DNA of 64,000 bases from Strigamia acuminata (GCA_949358305.1 OX442320.1:1986501-2050500), one strand, 5' to 3'; counted from the first letter of the stretch, positions 23,201-35,139 are shown. Program-made: numbers and translations. Notes: generated by a model from the sequence alone, not told the origin.

Positions 23201-23960
23201 TTATTTAATACCGTATTTTTGTTTGTTTGTGATTTTTGTGATAGATTGCCGAATTGATCAAAAGCGTTTCTTGTTTGACAAATGACCTTTAAAAAACGGT
23301 CCCTCTTTGAAAAATATTGTATGGCTTTTAAGGGAGTGAAAGAAACCATTGGGAAACATGTCGGTTTGCAATGATATAAATTCCCATCAACCGAAAATAA
23401 CTTTTTAATTAGAGCGCCGTTATTAATGGACAGCTCGGAATTTGAAGCAAATGGAAATGGGCGGCGCCATTCGGAGTATTATTTATTATTATTACATCAC
23501 GTCGCATTACATCTTGTTGCTCATTAGTGAAAGCATGAAAATAAAAGGGAAATAGAATAAAATAAAAAGAAAAGAAAAGAAAAGAAAAGAAAAAGAAAAT
23601 AAAAGAAATACCCGTGGCTTGCTGTAAGAGATAGCGTATCCAGGTGTTGCCAGATCCCGGAAAACTGGCCAAAGCCGTGACCGGTCCTGGCGGGCTTTGG
23701 TACGTCATGTTTGAACACATTGCCATCATGCGCTGTTGCGATAGGCGACGGCCGAGCATCCGGCCGTTACGCGTTGCCATGGTCACGGGTGCGCTTTTTT
23801 TCGTTTCGCCCAAATATTTCGATGGCTGTGTCTCCCCGTTCATCACATCGAGATGTCGAGATACGATCAGTTCGAGGATGAAAAAATAAAGACACGAAAC
23901 GGTCGCGCCCAGGGCTAAGACGCGATACCGACACGCGCTCGCCATCACGCGAAGCTTCAT
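20239..23960 (-). CDS. WSCD-type sulfotransferase-like protein (no WSC domain seen)
   Basis: Type II membrane protein related to the sulfotransferase domain of WSCD1/WSCD2 and fly CG9164; Golgi location is inferred from that family. The start ATG at 23958-23960 gives [18 protein letters not shown], then a hydrophobic anchor ([16 protein letters not shown]). The PAPS-binding 5' loop is in [20 protein letters not shown] at the end of exon 1. Exon 2 (about 20973-20719) has [46 protein letters not shown] (3' phosphate-binding segment) and GGHIGHAS. Exon 3 (20610-20239) has [21 protein letters not shown] and FKR-like [14 protein letters not shown], as in WSCD proteins. No cysteine-rich WSC domain is present, so the protein is shorter than WSCD1. 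The first intron is 2.6 kb and filled with repeats; the second is 108 bp and has a TTTGA repeat at its donor. Confidence 0.85.
20676..20719. repeat. (TTTGA)n pentanucleotide repeat at a splice donor
   Basis: About eight TTTGA units in the last intron of the WSCD-like gene abut the exon 2 donor (GTAAATCAAATC on the minus strand). Confidence 0.85.
20995..21055. repeat. Hairpin with 18-bp arms
   Basis: GCAAAGGAAAGTATACGG (20995-21012) and CCGTATACTTTCTTTTGC (21038-21055) are reverse complements with one mismatch and a 25-nt spacer. They lie at the acceptor end of the large WSCD-like intron. A foldback or mini-element is possible. Confidence 0.8.
21139..21164. repeat. Perfect hairpin, 10-bp arms
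   Basis: TGTGACTGCA and TGCAGTCACA flank a 6-nt loop. It lies inside the large WSCD-like intron, about 85 bp from the hairpin at 20995-21055. Confidence 0.75.
21898..21946. repeat. Minisatellite of GGTTTGGACAG units
   Basis: About four copies of an 11-12 bp unit (GGGTTTGGACA) in the large WSCD-like intron. Confidence 0.8.
22185..22256. repeat. Imperfect 72-nt hairpin in the WSCD-like intron
   Basis: The first 16 bp (GTATGTTGCATTTTTG) pair perfectly with CAAAAATGCAACATAC at 22241-22256. The stem continues with a few mismatches to about 29 bp (22185-22213 with 22228-22256) around a loop of about 14 nt. The size resembles a miRNA precursor, but AT-rich terminal repeats of a mini-element are an equal explanation. 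Confidence 0.7.
22339..22377. repeat. (GGAA)n microsatellite
   Basis: A GGAA-repeat tract in the large WSCD-like intron. Confidence 0.9.
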
Positions 23961-24498
23961 CTTTCCGACATTTCTTTTGCCCGTTTCAATAAATTCACTC
24001 GATTCCACACCTTTCGTTCCTAGGCGTCATCCTCTCATCTCGTGCTCCGTCCGCATCCAAGAAGAGTCCATCTTCGCACGGGGGAGCCAGTATCGATTGC
24101 CCTTCGTTCGTTCGTGGCCTGACCGGTTGCGAATCCTCGCGATCGTTCTCGAATCTCGACTACCGCTCGCTCGATGCAGCGGGCATTGCGCGCGACATGT
24201 CGTCATTTTCGGGAATTGATAAAAATTAATCCTGAATCATTCAATCTGGTTTCGAAATGGTTTCAGAAATGGCACCATGCGGGTGGCAGCTGGGCAAGAT
24301 GTAAAACAACTCCGAGCAATAAATCAATTTTAATCTTTCAAAACCAAGTTGTTTTAAAAATAAAATTTTCTGCTTTATTTACATTAGATATACAAATGAG
24401 ATAATAAAAATAATGTGGAAATTCAGTCTGGCTTCAACCAGGAAAAATCCGCGATCTGCAAGCAATCGTTATTCGCTAGTGATTCAATCGTGTTTCAT
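23961..24498. other. Spacer between kinase 3' end and WSCD-like start
   Basis: About 540 bp with no supported gene. The GC-rich part near 24010-24210 probably holds the WSCD-like promoter. AATAAA-like signals at 24318 and 24360 on either strand are too common here to assign. Confidence 0.5.
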
Positions 24499-26526
24499 TT
24501 AGAAAGATGGAAAACGATCCACCATTAATACCATTTTTGCAGCTCCATTAATTGCCGTTCCGTTTGCAGTTTGTTTCTTTTCGTTTTTCTTCAAATAATC
24601 GTCTAAAACGCTTTTCGGACAAACCTAAAAGTAGAATAGTACAAATTAAAACATCAAACATAAAAACACGTTTCCTAAATCATTTAAATTAATACAGTAT
24701 GGGAAGAAAATATACCTTTCGGTCTTGGACGGCGTCAAAATCCAATGTTTTCATATAATCCTCCCACTTCAAGTGATAAAGCGACTGCAGTCGACGATTC
24801 GGATCTTTACAAAGCAACTGAAATTTTTTTTAACAAAAATATTAAAACTCAATGAAAATCTCCAATTCCAAAGTTTACATTTGTGTTTGTTTTCAATTTA
24901 CTCTTTGTAAGCACTGGCGCAAATCGAGACTAAACTCGTCAGCCGGAAGGGAATAATTGAATTCGTACACTAAATCGCACATTTTCTCGTGATCGGGAAC
25001 CCTTTCGACCGGAAACTAAAACAAAAAGAAAAGAAAAGAAAAGAAAAGAAAAGAAAATAAAAGAAAACAAAAGAAAAGATGACAACAGTGAATTTACATG
25101 TCCGCGAAGCAACGAATAAATTATTACTCCTAACGACCACCAGTCAGCAGCGTGCGTGTAAGTTTCCATTCGGAGAATTTCAGGTGCTAAAAAAGATGTT
25201 TTTACTATTAAAGTAGCAGTAACAAAACCGTGATAAATAATAAATAAATAAAATAAATAGTACACAACACAGAAGTAACACACCCATATATTGAATAGTC
25301 CCGCAGATGGTCCTCGCACGGCAGCCATGTTGTAACCATTTGGCGAGTCCGAAATCGATTAACTTAACATGACCTTAAATACAAATCAATCTATGTTTCT
25401 CGCTACGGTAGTTACACAGTTTACGTTACCGTTTTCGTCCAATAAAACGTTTTCCATCTGCAATTTAATTTGGTTTTGAATTTCTCTCTCGAATAAATTG
25501 GTTGTTATTCCAAATAAGTACTTTCAAATCGCGATACATAATTCCAGAACTATGAAGGTAGTCGATGACGATCGCTAATTCGGCGAAATAGATTTTCACG
25601 ACTGGTTCCGGTAACGTCTGATGCGTTTTCCACAGTACCAAGAGCTCGCCGAATGAATAATAATCTGTAACTTTAATGGTTGTTGTTTAAATTTTTTATT
25701 TTTTATAAATACCAATATACGGTATATATAGGCTACAATTTATTTTACCAATAAATAGCTGTTTTCTATTTTGCCAGTGGAATCTGCAATTAACTATGAA
25801 TGCGTGTTTGCACGATAACTGGAAAAATCAAAGAAATTCATTGAAATCAATTGAATACAGTAATTGAATTTCGCGCCAACTTGTACTTGAATAGAAACTT
25901 CGTCCTTGCATTGCTGAACAAAATTCTCTTTAATCACGTGAGATTTCGACAAAATCTTTTAAAAATAAATATACGGTAAAATATTTCAGAAATGTAATTT
26001 TAAAAACGTAAAAAAAAAACTACTTTCATGGCGTACAAGTGTCCGTCATCTTTTTTCGTCACTTTCAACACTTTTCCAAAAGCACCTCGTGCGATCGTTT
26101 CGATTATCTGCATTTGAAAACAACGAAATTTAGAGCAAATCAATAAAAAGTCCTCGAACGAAAGAAAATACTTGGAAATGAGATTCGTCGATGTGTTGCT
26201 TGATAGAAAACTCGGGCAAAAACATGGATTCGACTACGGAGACGGGCCAAGCGGTTTTCGACGCACTCAGAGCATTTTCCAGCGTACTTTCTTTCCATTT
26301 TCGCCGCGATGTCCGAGACCACGGCCGCGATGCGCTGTACACCGAGCAGTTGCTCGCGTAACTCGCAACGCTGAACTAAAGGAAAAATTAATTATACAAA
26401 ATTAAAATATAAAACGGATTTATTTCTTTTCTTTTTAAATATTTTTCAAATTACTGTTGTTTGAGTCGAGTTCCATTTCTTTTCAAGTTTCGATAGTTTC
26501 GTCGGTTTCGGGTTGCTATTGCCCAT
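24499..26526 (-). CDS. RSKR: RSKR/SgK494-like AGC-group protein kinase
   Basis: Ser/Thr kinase closest to vertebrate RSKR (SgK494), a poorly studied AGC-type kinase. The start ATG at 26524-26526 gives [18 protein letters not shown]; Gly2 makes amino-terminal myristoylation plausible. The order is: [16 protein letters not shown] just before the kinase domain (vertebrate RSKR has a similar LPEFPI block), glycine loop [11 protein letters not shown], catalytic lysine in LYAMK, catalytic loop YRDLK (near 25530; AGC kinases often have Tyr here), [10 protein letters not shown], activation segment TICGTIQYM, then [20 protein letters not shown]. The sequence ends [11 protein letters not shown]. All catalytic residues are present, so an active enzyme is expected. 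There are about nine short-intron exons, and one intron has an AAAAG repeat tract at 25022-25080. Confidence 0.87.
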
Positions 26527-26895
26527 TTCGCTGCATGTTGCGATTGATGAAAGAATAAAAATACATCGATAAAGTATCAAATGTAATTCCCTAACCGAAT
26601 CGATGTTCAGCGTTTTGACAATTCAATTCAATTCGTGTCGGCCATATTTATTTCTTACGTGCGTCACCTACCGACGAAATTGTAAACCAAACTCACCGCT
26701 CTTCCTGTTTATTATGCGAAAATTACCTCGCGTATTTAAAAATGAACAAATAATAATCATTTTATTCCGTTTATTTCATCACTAAATACAAGAAAAAGGT
26801 TTTAATTTATTTACACGTAACGTTATTTTTATCGTCTAATGTCTAGTTTCGATGGTAAAGGAAAAGCGCATTACAATTTTCCTTTCTAATCGCAC

Positions 26896-27406
26896 TTAAT
26901 TTTCGTAGCCATCAGGCAATGGGTTCACTTTTGAGTTGTGAAACAGAGAATGATTTCCATCTCCCCACGGAAAACGCTAGAAAATACGAAAAAGGAAAAG
27001 AAAACATAAGATAAGCCACATTTTCTTTAGTTTCATTCGGAAAAATAAAATAAAAAACATTGGACTATAAGGAAACCTTGGTGCGAAGGCGAAGATGTTC
27101 ATAGGGAATAAATTCGGGACGATGAAAATGCTCCAAGTGTTCCTTTTCGCCGATGTAGGCGTTGATCATGGCCAAAACCATCGCAGGCCCGGCAACGACG
27201 AATGAAACGATTCGCCACATCTTCATTCCACCTATGGACACAGACACACAAAATTTATATTTAGGATAATTCCCGTTATATTACGCCAATTGATGTGGAC
27301 AAAATTAACCTGCATGGCCAGCAGATGCGGACATTTTAACGGTTGCACCGGCCGCTTGCTGTGTACTTGAGTTGAAGAAACGAGCAATAATTCGTGACGA
27401 CGCCAT
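26896..27406 (-). CDS. COX6A: Cytochrome c oxidase subunit 6A, mitochondrial
   Basis: Nuclear-encoded subunit of respiratory complex IV in the inner mitochondrial membrane. The start ATG at 27404-27406 gives MASSRIIARFFNSSTQQAAG, a presequence rich in Arg and Ser. Exon 2 encodes the single membrane span (WRIVSFVVAGPAMVLAMINA) and the conserved HLEHFHRPEFIPYEHLRLRT block. Exon 3 encodes RFPWGDGNHSLFHNSKVNPL with the usual FPWGDGN...LFHN signature, ending PDGYEN. There are three exons and two short introns. Length matches the family (about 110 residues). Start codons of COX6A and the kinase lie on the same strand; the 370 bp between them hold no other gene. Confidence 0.95.
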
Positions 27407-28844
27407 TTTCGAGGTTTTATTTTCGGTTACAATACTCGCCGCTAGGCGGATAATCTCGGTGTCAATTAAAATAAAACCGAGAAATTTTCGTAGTGTTTAT
27501 TTGTTTTAATTCGAAAAAAAAAAATTTTAATTTGTGTGGTTTGCATAATTTATTAGACGTTAAGTTTTAAGGTTCTGAAATAATACGCAAAACCTGCTCG
27601 TGACGTCAGAAATGACCACATTGCTTACGAAAATATCACATCTAAATTGTCGTGGGAATCTCGATTAAATCTCGAGAAATAAACTTATTAATTGATGGTC
27701 ATAAAAAATTTAACCAATATTTTGTTACAACTTCCAATGTGAAATCAGCAAATACATATTATTTCTAAATTAAATAATAAAAAACATTTGTATTCATTTA
27801 CCATGTTTACCTGCACTCACAAGTCAGTTTTCCAGATAACTTAAAATTCTGTTTTTATTTATCAGAAAACCGTGTGCGTTTACATGCAATGTAATCTCTA
27901 CAATGGCCCACCGTTCTTGTCCTTAGAGATGGTAACCATTTGCGTAGTAAGACGTTATCTAAACACTCAATTTTTGCATTGACAAAAGCTCAAATTCAGG
28001 CGGATTCAGGATTCAGTATGGGCAGATGAGATCCCATGAGATTTAAATCAGATTCGGATTCGGATTCTGATTCGGCCGGATTCAGACAAGGATGTCAAAG
28101 ATTCGACTGAATATCATATCATATCCCTGGGATTTATGGCATACCCAAGAAGAATTTGATGCTTGAAGAGTGAGAGGGGAGGGGAGGGCAGGGCAGCCAA
28201 TAATATGGGCAGACGGTGCAGTACGGTACGTGTGCCCAGAAACGAGAGTGAGAAGGAGACTTCAACACAAACCCATTTTGTACGATTGTGATGAAGTAAA
28301 TCAAGGAGAGTTTTGGGTCAAGGATTGGAGTTCTAGGAGGCAGAAGAATCTGTTATGTTACTTTCCACAAAGCGATAAATGCGCGTTGGCAGCTTGAGCT
28401 TGTCCATTAATTCTGCCACCTCTACCGTAGTGAGTAGTGACCACTGACCAGTGACGAGGAGGAAACTTTCGAGTTGTGTCATAAAATAAATTCAAAAGTA
28501 GCCATGCAAAAGGAACATAAGCAAGCAGTTATCTATCTCAATGTTAAAGCACTGATTAGTAGTGGAAGGGGCAACGAGTCTGTAGAAGAGACAGGAAATC
28601 AATCATGTTATCAATCAACTGGTTCAGTTAAGGGGAAAAGAGAGAAGAAAGTGCAAAGCTTAATTCAACAGTTGTATACGAGGAGAATAAATGAGAATGG
28701 CCACAAACACATTTAAGAAATAATCAGATTAGGACATTTGGTTTGTAGAATCCAATAAACAGCTGCCGTGGGACTAGTGGGAGTTAAGACTGAGCTGCTA
28801 TTCTGTTCTCACACATTCTCATTTGGACAAAAATTGAAGTGTAT
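27407..28844. other. Intergenic region without a supported gene
   Basis: The 1.4 kb holds several mid-sized open frames (28170-28397, 28474-28716) with no recognisable domain or splice pattern. There are low-complexity stretches such as GGATTCGGATTC near 28045-28070 and GGGGAGGGGAGGGCAGGGCAG at 28174-28195. Confidence 0.5.
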
Positions 28845-29114
28845 CTAATCTACGATGTAAAATTCCTCTACAATATAATCTGTGCGTGTGCACCAAACCG
28901 TGCCTGTGGAACGAATCAAAACTGCTTCTGCGAAACCACCCATACCGAGATTGTCCGCTTGGCGGTGAGTTTTGTAACTGAAAAAAAAAACAACAACCAA
29001 GGTGCTATTTAATAGAATAAAACGGAATAAAATGCAACCAAACAAGAACCATGATAAAAATTTCAAATGATCGGACATTTTAATCGCCAACGTTCTGGTC
29101 AGAAAGGGCATCAT
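28845..29114 (-). CDS. Possible small gene, unrecognised
   Basis: An open frame reads MMPFLTRTLAIKMSDHLKFL into a hydrophobic stretch. A polypyrimidine-CAG acceptor near 28981 could instead start a separate exon reading YKTHRQADNLGMGGFAEAVL, ending EEFYIVD with a stop at 28845-28847. Upstream, 29361-29520 contains another possible coding piece (APPPVALDMLKMHEMNHTVR followed by a lysine-rich end). I cannot join these with confidence and do not recognise a family. This may be a small mitochondrial-type protein or chance. Confidence 0.25.
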   Translation of the reverse strand: MMPFLTRTLAIKMSDHLKFLSWFLFGCILFRFILLNSTLVVVFFFSYKTHRQADNLGMGGFAEAVLIRSTGTVWCTRTDYIVEEFYIVD

Positions 29115-29800
29115 GGGGCATCCGCATTATCCTGTTCGTTTCGTTTGAGTTTCCGTTTCCATCATCTTCGACGTCTCTGGACAATGGTTCATTTTCGGAT
29201 TGTCTTATAGCTTATGATTTCCATCGCGCGATGGAAATTTCTGAAGTCATTGAAAAAATAAGAAAATCAAAACATTAGAAAAGTGCCGATAAAACTCGAG
29301 ACAAAACCCGGGGTTCGACTTTTAACTTCATCAGCTATAATCAAGCCCGTCGTTGCGGGGTAAAGCTAAAACCGGAACTTCATGCTTTTCAGCCGCAACT
29401 TTTTGGCTTTTTTTGTCACCTTTTTGCGAATTCGGAGATATTCGTAGCGTACGGTGTGATTCATTTCGTGCATTTTGAGCATGTCCAAAGCGACGGGCGG
29501 CGGAGCGCCGAAAATGAACAAATTTCGCCAGTCTCATCTCATACGGTACCCCTGGTGTGCGAGAATGACAATGGCAATGACTGGCGCTCAAAGTACTTTT
29601 GACATCATTAAGCAATTCGATGAAATTGTTAGAAACATAGAAAAATAACATTTACTTCAAATAAAACATATACAAACTCTGTATGTTCTCGTATTCACAT
29701 GTGACAAATAATGAATGATTGATAACTGATTTCTATAAAATAATAATAAAATGAGATTCTCGAACGATTCTTTAATGTACAGGTAAAACGATTCTTTAAA

Positions 29801-30115
29801 ATATGAAAGAAAAAACATCAAAGGATAAAAGCAAATGATTATGAGCACCATTGTTCATCATCTCGAGATCAATTTTTGACCTTTATAAAAATTAAAGGAA
29901 ACGAGCATTAAAATAAATGAAAAGACATACAAGAATTCGAAGAAATAATGCAAACGCGTATAAAATATGAAAGAAAAAACATAAAAGGATTCGAGCGAAT
30001 GATTATGAGCGCCATTGTTCATCATCTCGAGATCAATTTTCGATCTTTTTAAAAACTAACAGAAACGAGTATTAAAAAAAATGGCAGGACATACAAGAAT
30101 TGGAAGAAACAGCAA
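29801..30115. repeat. Tandem duplication, two diverged units of about 164 bp
   Basis: The segment starting ATATGAAAGAAAAAACAT at 29801 recurs at 29965. Matching landmarks keep the same order: GATTATGAGCRCCATTGTTC, ATCATCTCGAGATCAATTTT, ACATACAAGAATT and GAAGAAA. Similarity is high but with scattered substitutions. It lies immediately downstream of the first PIWI gene, probably in or next to its 3' UTR. Confidence 0.85.
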
Positions 30116-30165
30116 ATGATGATGATGAGCGGGTTTGATTGATTGTTCAGCGTCTCGTGAACAAT

Positions 30166-31243
30166 TCACAAGTAATAAAGAGTCCTGGCCAAAGCTTCGT
30201 TCGGCATCGTGTGCAGACTCTGACCGACCAAAAACGCAAACTTGTGCGCGTACTGAACCGGTGCAGGAACACGAATCGTACCCTAAAACAATAAAACAAT
30301 AAAACAATAAAAAAGCATTTATCAAATCATATTAATAGGTTAAGAAAACCAACCTGCCAGTTGAAATAAAGATGAGTCATTTTGTAGGTGAGTAGTTGGA
30401 CTCTGTCCGGCTCGAGACCCGTTGTGTCCAACAGAACATTATAAAGCGTCGGGGCGACCGTTCCCTGGGTTACACTCTGGCTGATTAGGAAGAAATCGTA
30501 TCTAAAAATAAAGAAAAAACACATTTGCAAATTATTCAGACTAGCGCAAATTAACAAACTTTCACCTTTCCGGCCTCGTAACGACCGTGTCGACGACGGT
30601 TCCGGCATCAGGGTTGCTTCTGTTTCTGAAAAACCTCGTGTTTAATCGTTTGTTGACGACGATGAAAAGGATCTTTGGACTGAAAATAAAAAAAAATAAA
30701 AAAAATTAAAAATCTTAAAACAACAAAAACGGACTTTAATCGCACAACACGACACGACACGACATACTCGTATCCGGGTTTTTGTTTTGAAATGGCTTCT
30801 CTAATCTGTTTGATTTCCCAGTCTCTGACTAGCGGGAGCTGGCCGTCACCAACGCCATCTCTGTAGAACATGAGGAAGCTCGGTAAGCCTTGGTTGATTT
30901 CGTCGAACACCCGAAGTGCATCTAGATTTTAACAAAAAAGAATTGAAGAAAAAGAATCATTCACCGCATTGCATCGCATCGCATCTTACTCGATATTTGA
31001 ACAACAAACGCATCGCTCATCTCCTGTTTGGGATCTTGGAAGGCAACCTGACTGTAGTATTTGGTGAACATGTTGTTCATGGTGCACACGGTTGCGCACA
31101 CAGCTTTGGCTCTTTGCGCGCTGTCTTTGTACGTGTCGATGCCCACGACCATTATTTTCGTCTTTTGAAACTAGAAAAGAAATTAAATACTCCGTATTTA
31201 TTATTAAAAGATTACTAAATGGCCAAAATGTGTGGAAAAATGG

Positions 31244-31276
<33 letters not shown>

Positions 31277-32899
31277 ACGATTTACGGGATTGAAGACGGT
31301 CCAGGCGGCGCCACCCAATTTGCAATTGATCTGAATGGCGATTTTGGTGGCGATGGATTTGAGGTTGGATTTGCCCAATGTGTTGGCGACCACCACTTGG
31401 CTGGGTATTCCGAGGTCGACGCAGCAAATTTTTTTCACACAGTCGTACCGCTCTTTGTTATTGTTGGGTAAGATGACTAACACGAGTTGGGTTGCTTCCG
31501 TTATATTCGCGTTGAGGGCCGAACTGATCGCTTGCGTTCGATCGTCCGGCAACACGATGCTGAAAAACGCAAAAGAAATTTTTCAATATCAATAATCAAT
31601 CACTTTAGATTTAGATTAAAAATTGATTTCAGTCTAAAAGTAAAGATTGAGTTTTTTGGTGAGAGAATGAAAAATCAGCTACAGAGAACTGTGAATGTGA
31701 TCAAGTTTGATGGGGTGGGCCAAACCCTAGTAATTCAGCAATGATCAATTCCCTTCTTCACACCAAACAACTCCCGACCTGTATGTGCACCACTCAGAAT
31801 ACACCATACAGTATATCAAGTAAAAATTATTTTTTTTGATTAAAAATTCCTACATTTTCGACTAAAATTTCATTTTTTATAGTCAAAATTCAATTCTCAA
31901 GTCAAAAAACTGTTAAACAATTGAAAAAACGAATAATAATTACACATCTGGATTGCTGACGGTTATGTTCATGGGTTGGCAAACTTGTCGAAACTCATCT
32001 AAAAATCTTGCAATCAATCTTTCATCCCTCCTGCTGACGAACAATAACCAATTGGCAATTCGAACCGGCTCCAGAAGCCGTTTACCGATCATCGTCGTAG
32101 ACCAATCAGCTCCCCTTCCAGTGTAGGGAACTCCCTAACCGCATGAAAATTGAAAAATTCAAATTAATCCATTTTATGCCATAACTTTGTCCAATTAATT
32201 ACTTTGTCCTGCGGATTTGCAGTCAGAACAATCGATTCGGGGCCAAATTGTCGTCCTTTTAATTTGACCAAGTCGTTTCGAATTTGAAAGCCGCGTTCGG
32301 TCATCTCTGCCTTGATCGTTTGGTTCGAGTTGATTCGCTCCATGAATTGTTGCATTCGCGAAATTCTTTCAGCAGGTGTCGTTCGTACATGATCAGAAAT
32401 TGCTTTCATCGTCTTGAAATCGGACTTCATATCGTCATCGTATCCTATTTTCACAAGAAAAATCAAGAAAAAAAATCAGTTGCCGTTTGAAGCGTTTGAA
32501 GCGTTTGAAGCGAGCAAACAAACCTGTCATTAAACAAAACTCTGGTACCAGGTATATCGGGTTGATAAGGCCTCGTTTCACATCTTTAGCCGACGGTTTA
32601 ATCATCAACAACGGCTGGCGAGGATCGCTAATCCGAAGATTCCTCTAAAAGAAATTATTAAAAAAAAATTATTTTAACTCCATTTATTTCCTCATTTTGA
32701 AAAATAATTAATTAATTAATTAATTTAAATAGCAAAAAAAAATATTTAATTTTATTTCACCTGTTGATAATAATCCATGTAGGACATTTCGGATCCATCT
32801 TTCCTTGGAAAAGTGCCCGTGGGATTCAAATCCCACGCAATCTCATCGACGCGATATGTTCGGTTGTTGTAACTATTTTTTTCAAAAAAAATACATCAA

Positions 32900-32974
<75 letters not shown>

Positions 32975-35139
32975 AGCGCTTTCTTTTCATTCGAATAAAC
33001 TAACTTGGTCATAACAGTTTTGCCCAATATTAATTTGTCACTATTCGATCGGAAGTTATTTTGATCATTTCGATACTGATCCGTGAGGACCGTCAAAACA
33101 GTATCTTGCCGAATCGATTTAAAAGCTAAATCGACGCACATGAGTACGCTGGTTTCGTGTTGGCGAATGGAAGTGACGAAACCCGGTATTAACTCGATTC
33201 TATTGTTGTTTTTTAAATTAATAAAAAATTAAAAAATATAAATGTATACAATTCAAAAGGGAATACCTGTGACCCTGTATCTCAGCTGCTTGCTCCAAGT
33301 CGTAGTACTCCCCGCGAATCAATTTGAAATTCAGATTCATCATGTTTCTGAATTAAAATGATGACAAATTAAAATTACTTATCAATTTTACCCGTTTAGG
33401 AAAGAAAGAAAGAAATAAAAACCTTCTCATCTGTATGTTTAACATCTGCAACACGATTGGATCCCTCGGTGAAAGTTTGCGAATGAATTTAACCTTAATT
33501 TTGACTTCTGAATTGTCGGATTTCAAATTTGATGTAAAGTTTGTTATCTAAAATTCAAAAATTAAGACATTAACTCGAGCGGAAATGGATCATTTACGCA
33601 TTTTAAAACCATTTCTATCAGAATTCATTTGTAACAAAAAAAATGCTTTTGTGCAATAAATTACTTCATCGTGCAACTTAATGGGGGTAAACAAAGTGGC
33701 ACCGTCGAATAAACTTCTGACGCCAATCACGGCTTTGTGAGTATACAGTAACCGCTTCCTTTCGCGGATATCTTCCACTTCCGGTGAAAAATCAACGTGA
33801 TATTGATTGTGGGCTTTATTTGGAAGACTGTCCAAGGGAAAATAATTTGCCACGAGATCCACAGATCTCCCCGATTTACCTAAATAAAACAAATTAAAAA
33901 TTAAAAATTAAATTTCGACACAAAAAAACGTGGGATCGATTGAATTGATATTTACCAAACTTGTTGGGCGCTTTTGAAGGTGTAACAGTTGGGTCTGGTT
34001 GGTACAACTCGATCCCGCGCCGGCGAACACCTCGTCCGGCAGCAGGCCCTCGACTGCCGCCCGCACCTGGATCAATAGGTTGTGGAGGTGTGAATCGACC
34101 TAAGTTGCATACAAAAAAAATCAATTGGAAATCAATTTAACCAAAAAATAAAATGTTTCACATTAAAATTAACATTTTTAAAAAAAAAGTTATTACGTGG
34201 CGGCGCATCTCCTGAGCCAATCGCAGGGAACGATGATGGTGGTTGAACTCCAGAGTAACCCGGACGAGGCACGAATGAAGATGACGGTAGATCGCCTCTT
34301 GAGGAGCCCGGGTGAGATGCGAAAGACGGTTGTGGTGGTCGAGGTCCCCTCGATAATCCGGGCTGAGGCGGATATGATGGCGGTGGACGTGGTCCCTGCG
34401 GTCTGTCTGCAAGTTCAAATTTACACATTAAACATCCGCCATTTTGAGTTTTAAAACACAAATTTTTACCGAGTCGTGGTCTGGAATAAGAACTTCGATC
34501 TAAGCGGGGAAAAAAAAGAACTTTATTTTCAAACTCAATTTAATTTTTCATTTTTATTACCTCGGTCGCCACTTGAACCGGGGCGACTTCCGGGCAGACC
34601 GGGCGGACGTCCTTGGGACGATGGCGGACCTGGTGGACCGGGCGGACGTCCTTGGGACGATGGCGGACCGGGCGGACGTCCTTGAGACGATGGCGGACCG
34701 GATGGACGTGGCGGACCGGGCGGACGTCCTTGGGACGATGGAGGTCTTGTTCCCCCCCTTCCAGGCGGTGGCTACAATTTCCATAAATCAACAAATAAAA
34801 ACATTAATCAGTATCAGTACGTTGGAACGTGGTATTGTTATACATAAAACAAAATTATTTTCAATAATGGTTATCCAAAAGTCATCGAATCCTTGTTCGT
34901 TTCGAAAAAATTTGTTCGTTTGTCAAGAATAAATCGAAAATAATAATAAAATTTCGTAACCAATTTTATTTTCATCGATTGTGATGTGATGAGAGATGTA
35001 AAAATTGTTTTTAAAAATAAAAGAAATAAAAAAGCGTTACTCGATCGTAAGGAGATTGATGGGGCCTCCTAGGTTGTTCGCCGTGAATCCTACCCCGGCC
35101 CCGGCCACGGCCCCGACCCCGTTGTTGATCTCCTTCCAT
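30166..35139 (-). CDS. piwi-like: PIWI-clade Argonaute, copy A
   Basis: piRNA-pathway Argonaute. The start ATG at 35137-35139 gives [20 protein letters not shown], an RG-rich end of the kind that is arginine-dimethylated and bound by Tudor proteins. Exon 2 (34561-34771) holds a [11 protein letters not shown] tandem repeat; exon 3 is proline-rich ([20 protein letters not shown]). The conserved part starts at [20 protein letters not shown] (PIWI amino domain), then [13 protein letters not shown], a PAZ domain and the MID/PIWI domains. Slicer residues are visible: [10 protein letters not shown] (D), [12 protein letters not shown] (D) and [11 protein letters not shown] (H), plus [20 protein letters not shown]. 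The carboxy terminus is TLYYL, the hallmark PIWI ending, with its stop at 30166-30168. There are about sixteen exons with short introns, several with TAAA repeats. Catalytically complete in sequence. The tandem neighbour at 38075-41540 is its paralogue. Confidence 0.94.
31250..31276. repeat. (AAAT)n microsatellite in a PIWI intron
   Basis: About seven AAAT units in an intron of PIWI copy A, close to a splice acceptor. Confidence 0.85.
32893..32974. repeat. (AAAT)n microsatellite in a PIWI intron
   Basis: A long uninterrupted run of about twenty AAAT units in an intron of PIWI copy A. Confidence 0.92.
34590..34745 (-). repeat. In-frame coding repeat in PIWI copy A
   Basis: About five units of roughly 30 bp encode [10 protein letters not shown]-type decapeptides within exon 2. 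Unit length is a multiple of three, so copy number can change without frameshift. Confidence 0.85.

Noticed and set aside
23409-24008. Longer start for the WSCD-like protein at 24008 and a similar upstream start for KMT5A at 44627 and the phosphatase at 13639
   Set aside because: These extensions begin with GTG, which is not a normal start in animal genes; the first in-frame ATG was used instead.
28170-28716. Two plus-strand open frames as a small gene
   Set aside because: Composition, lack of domains and lack of convincing splice partners look like chance frames.
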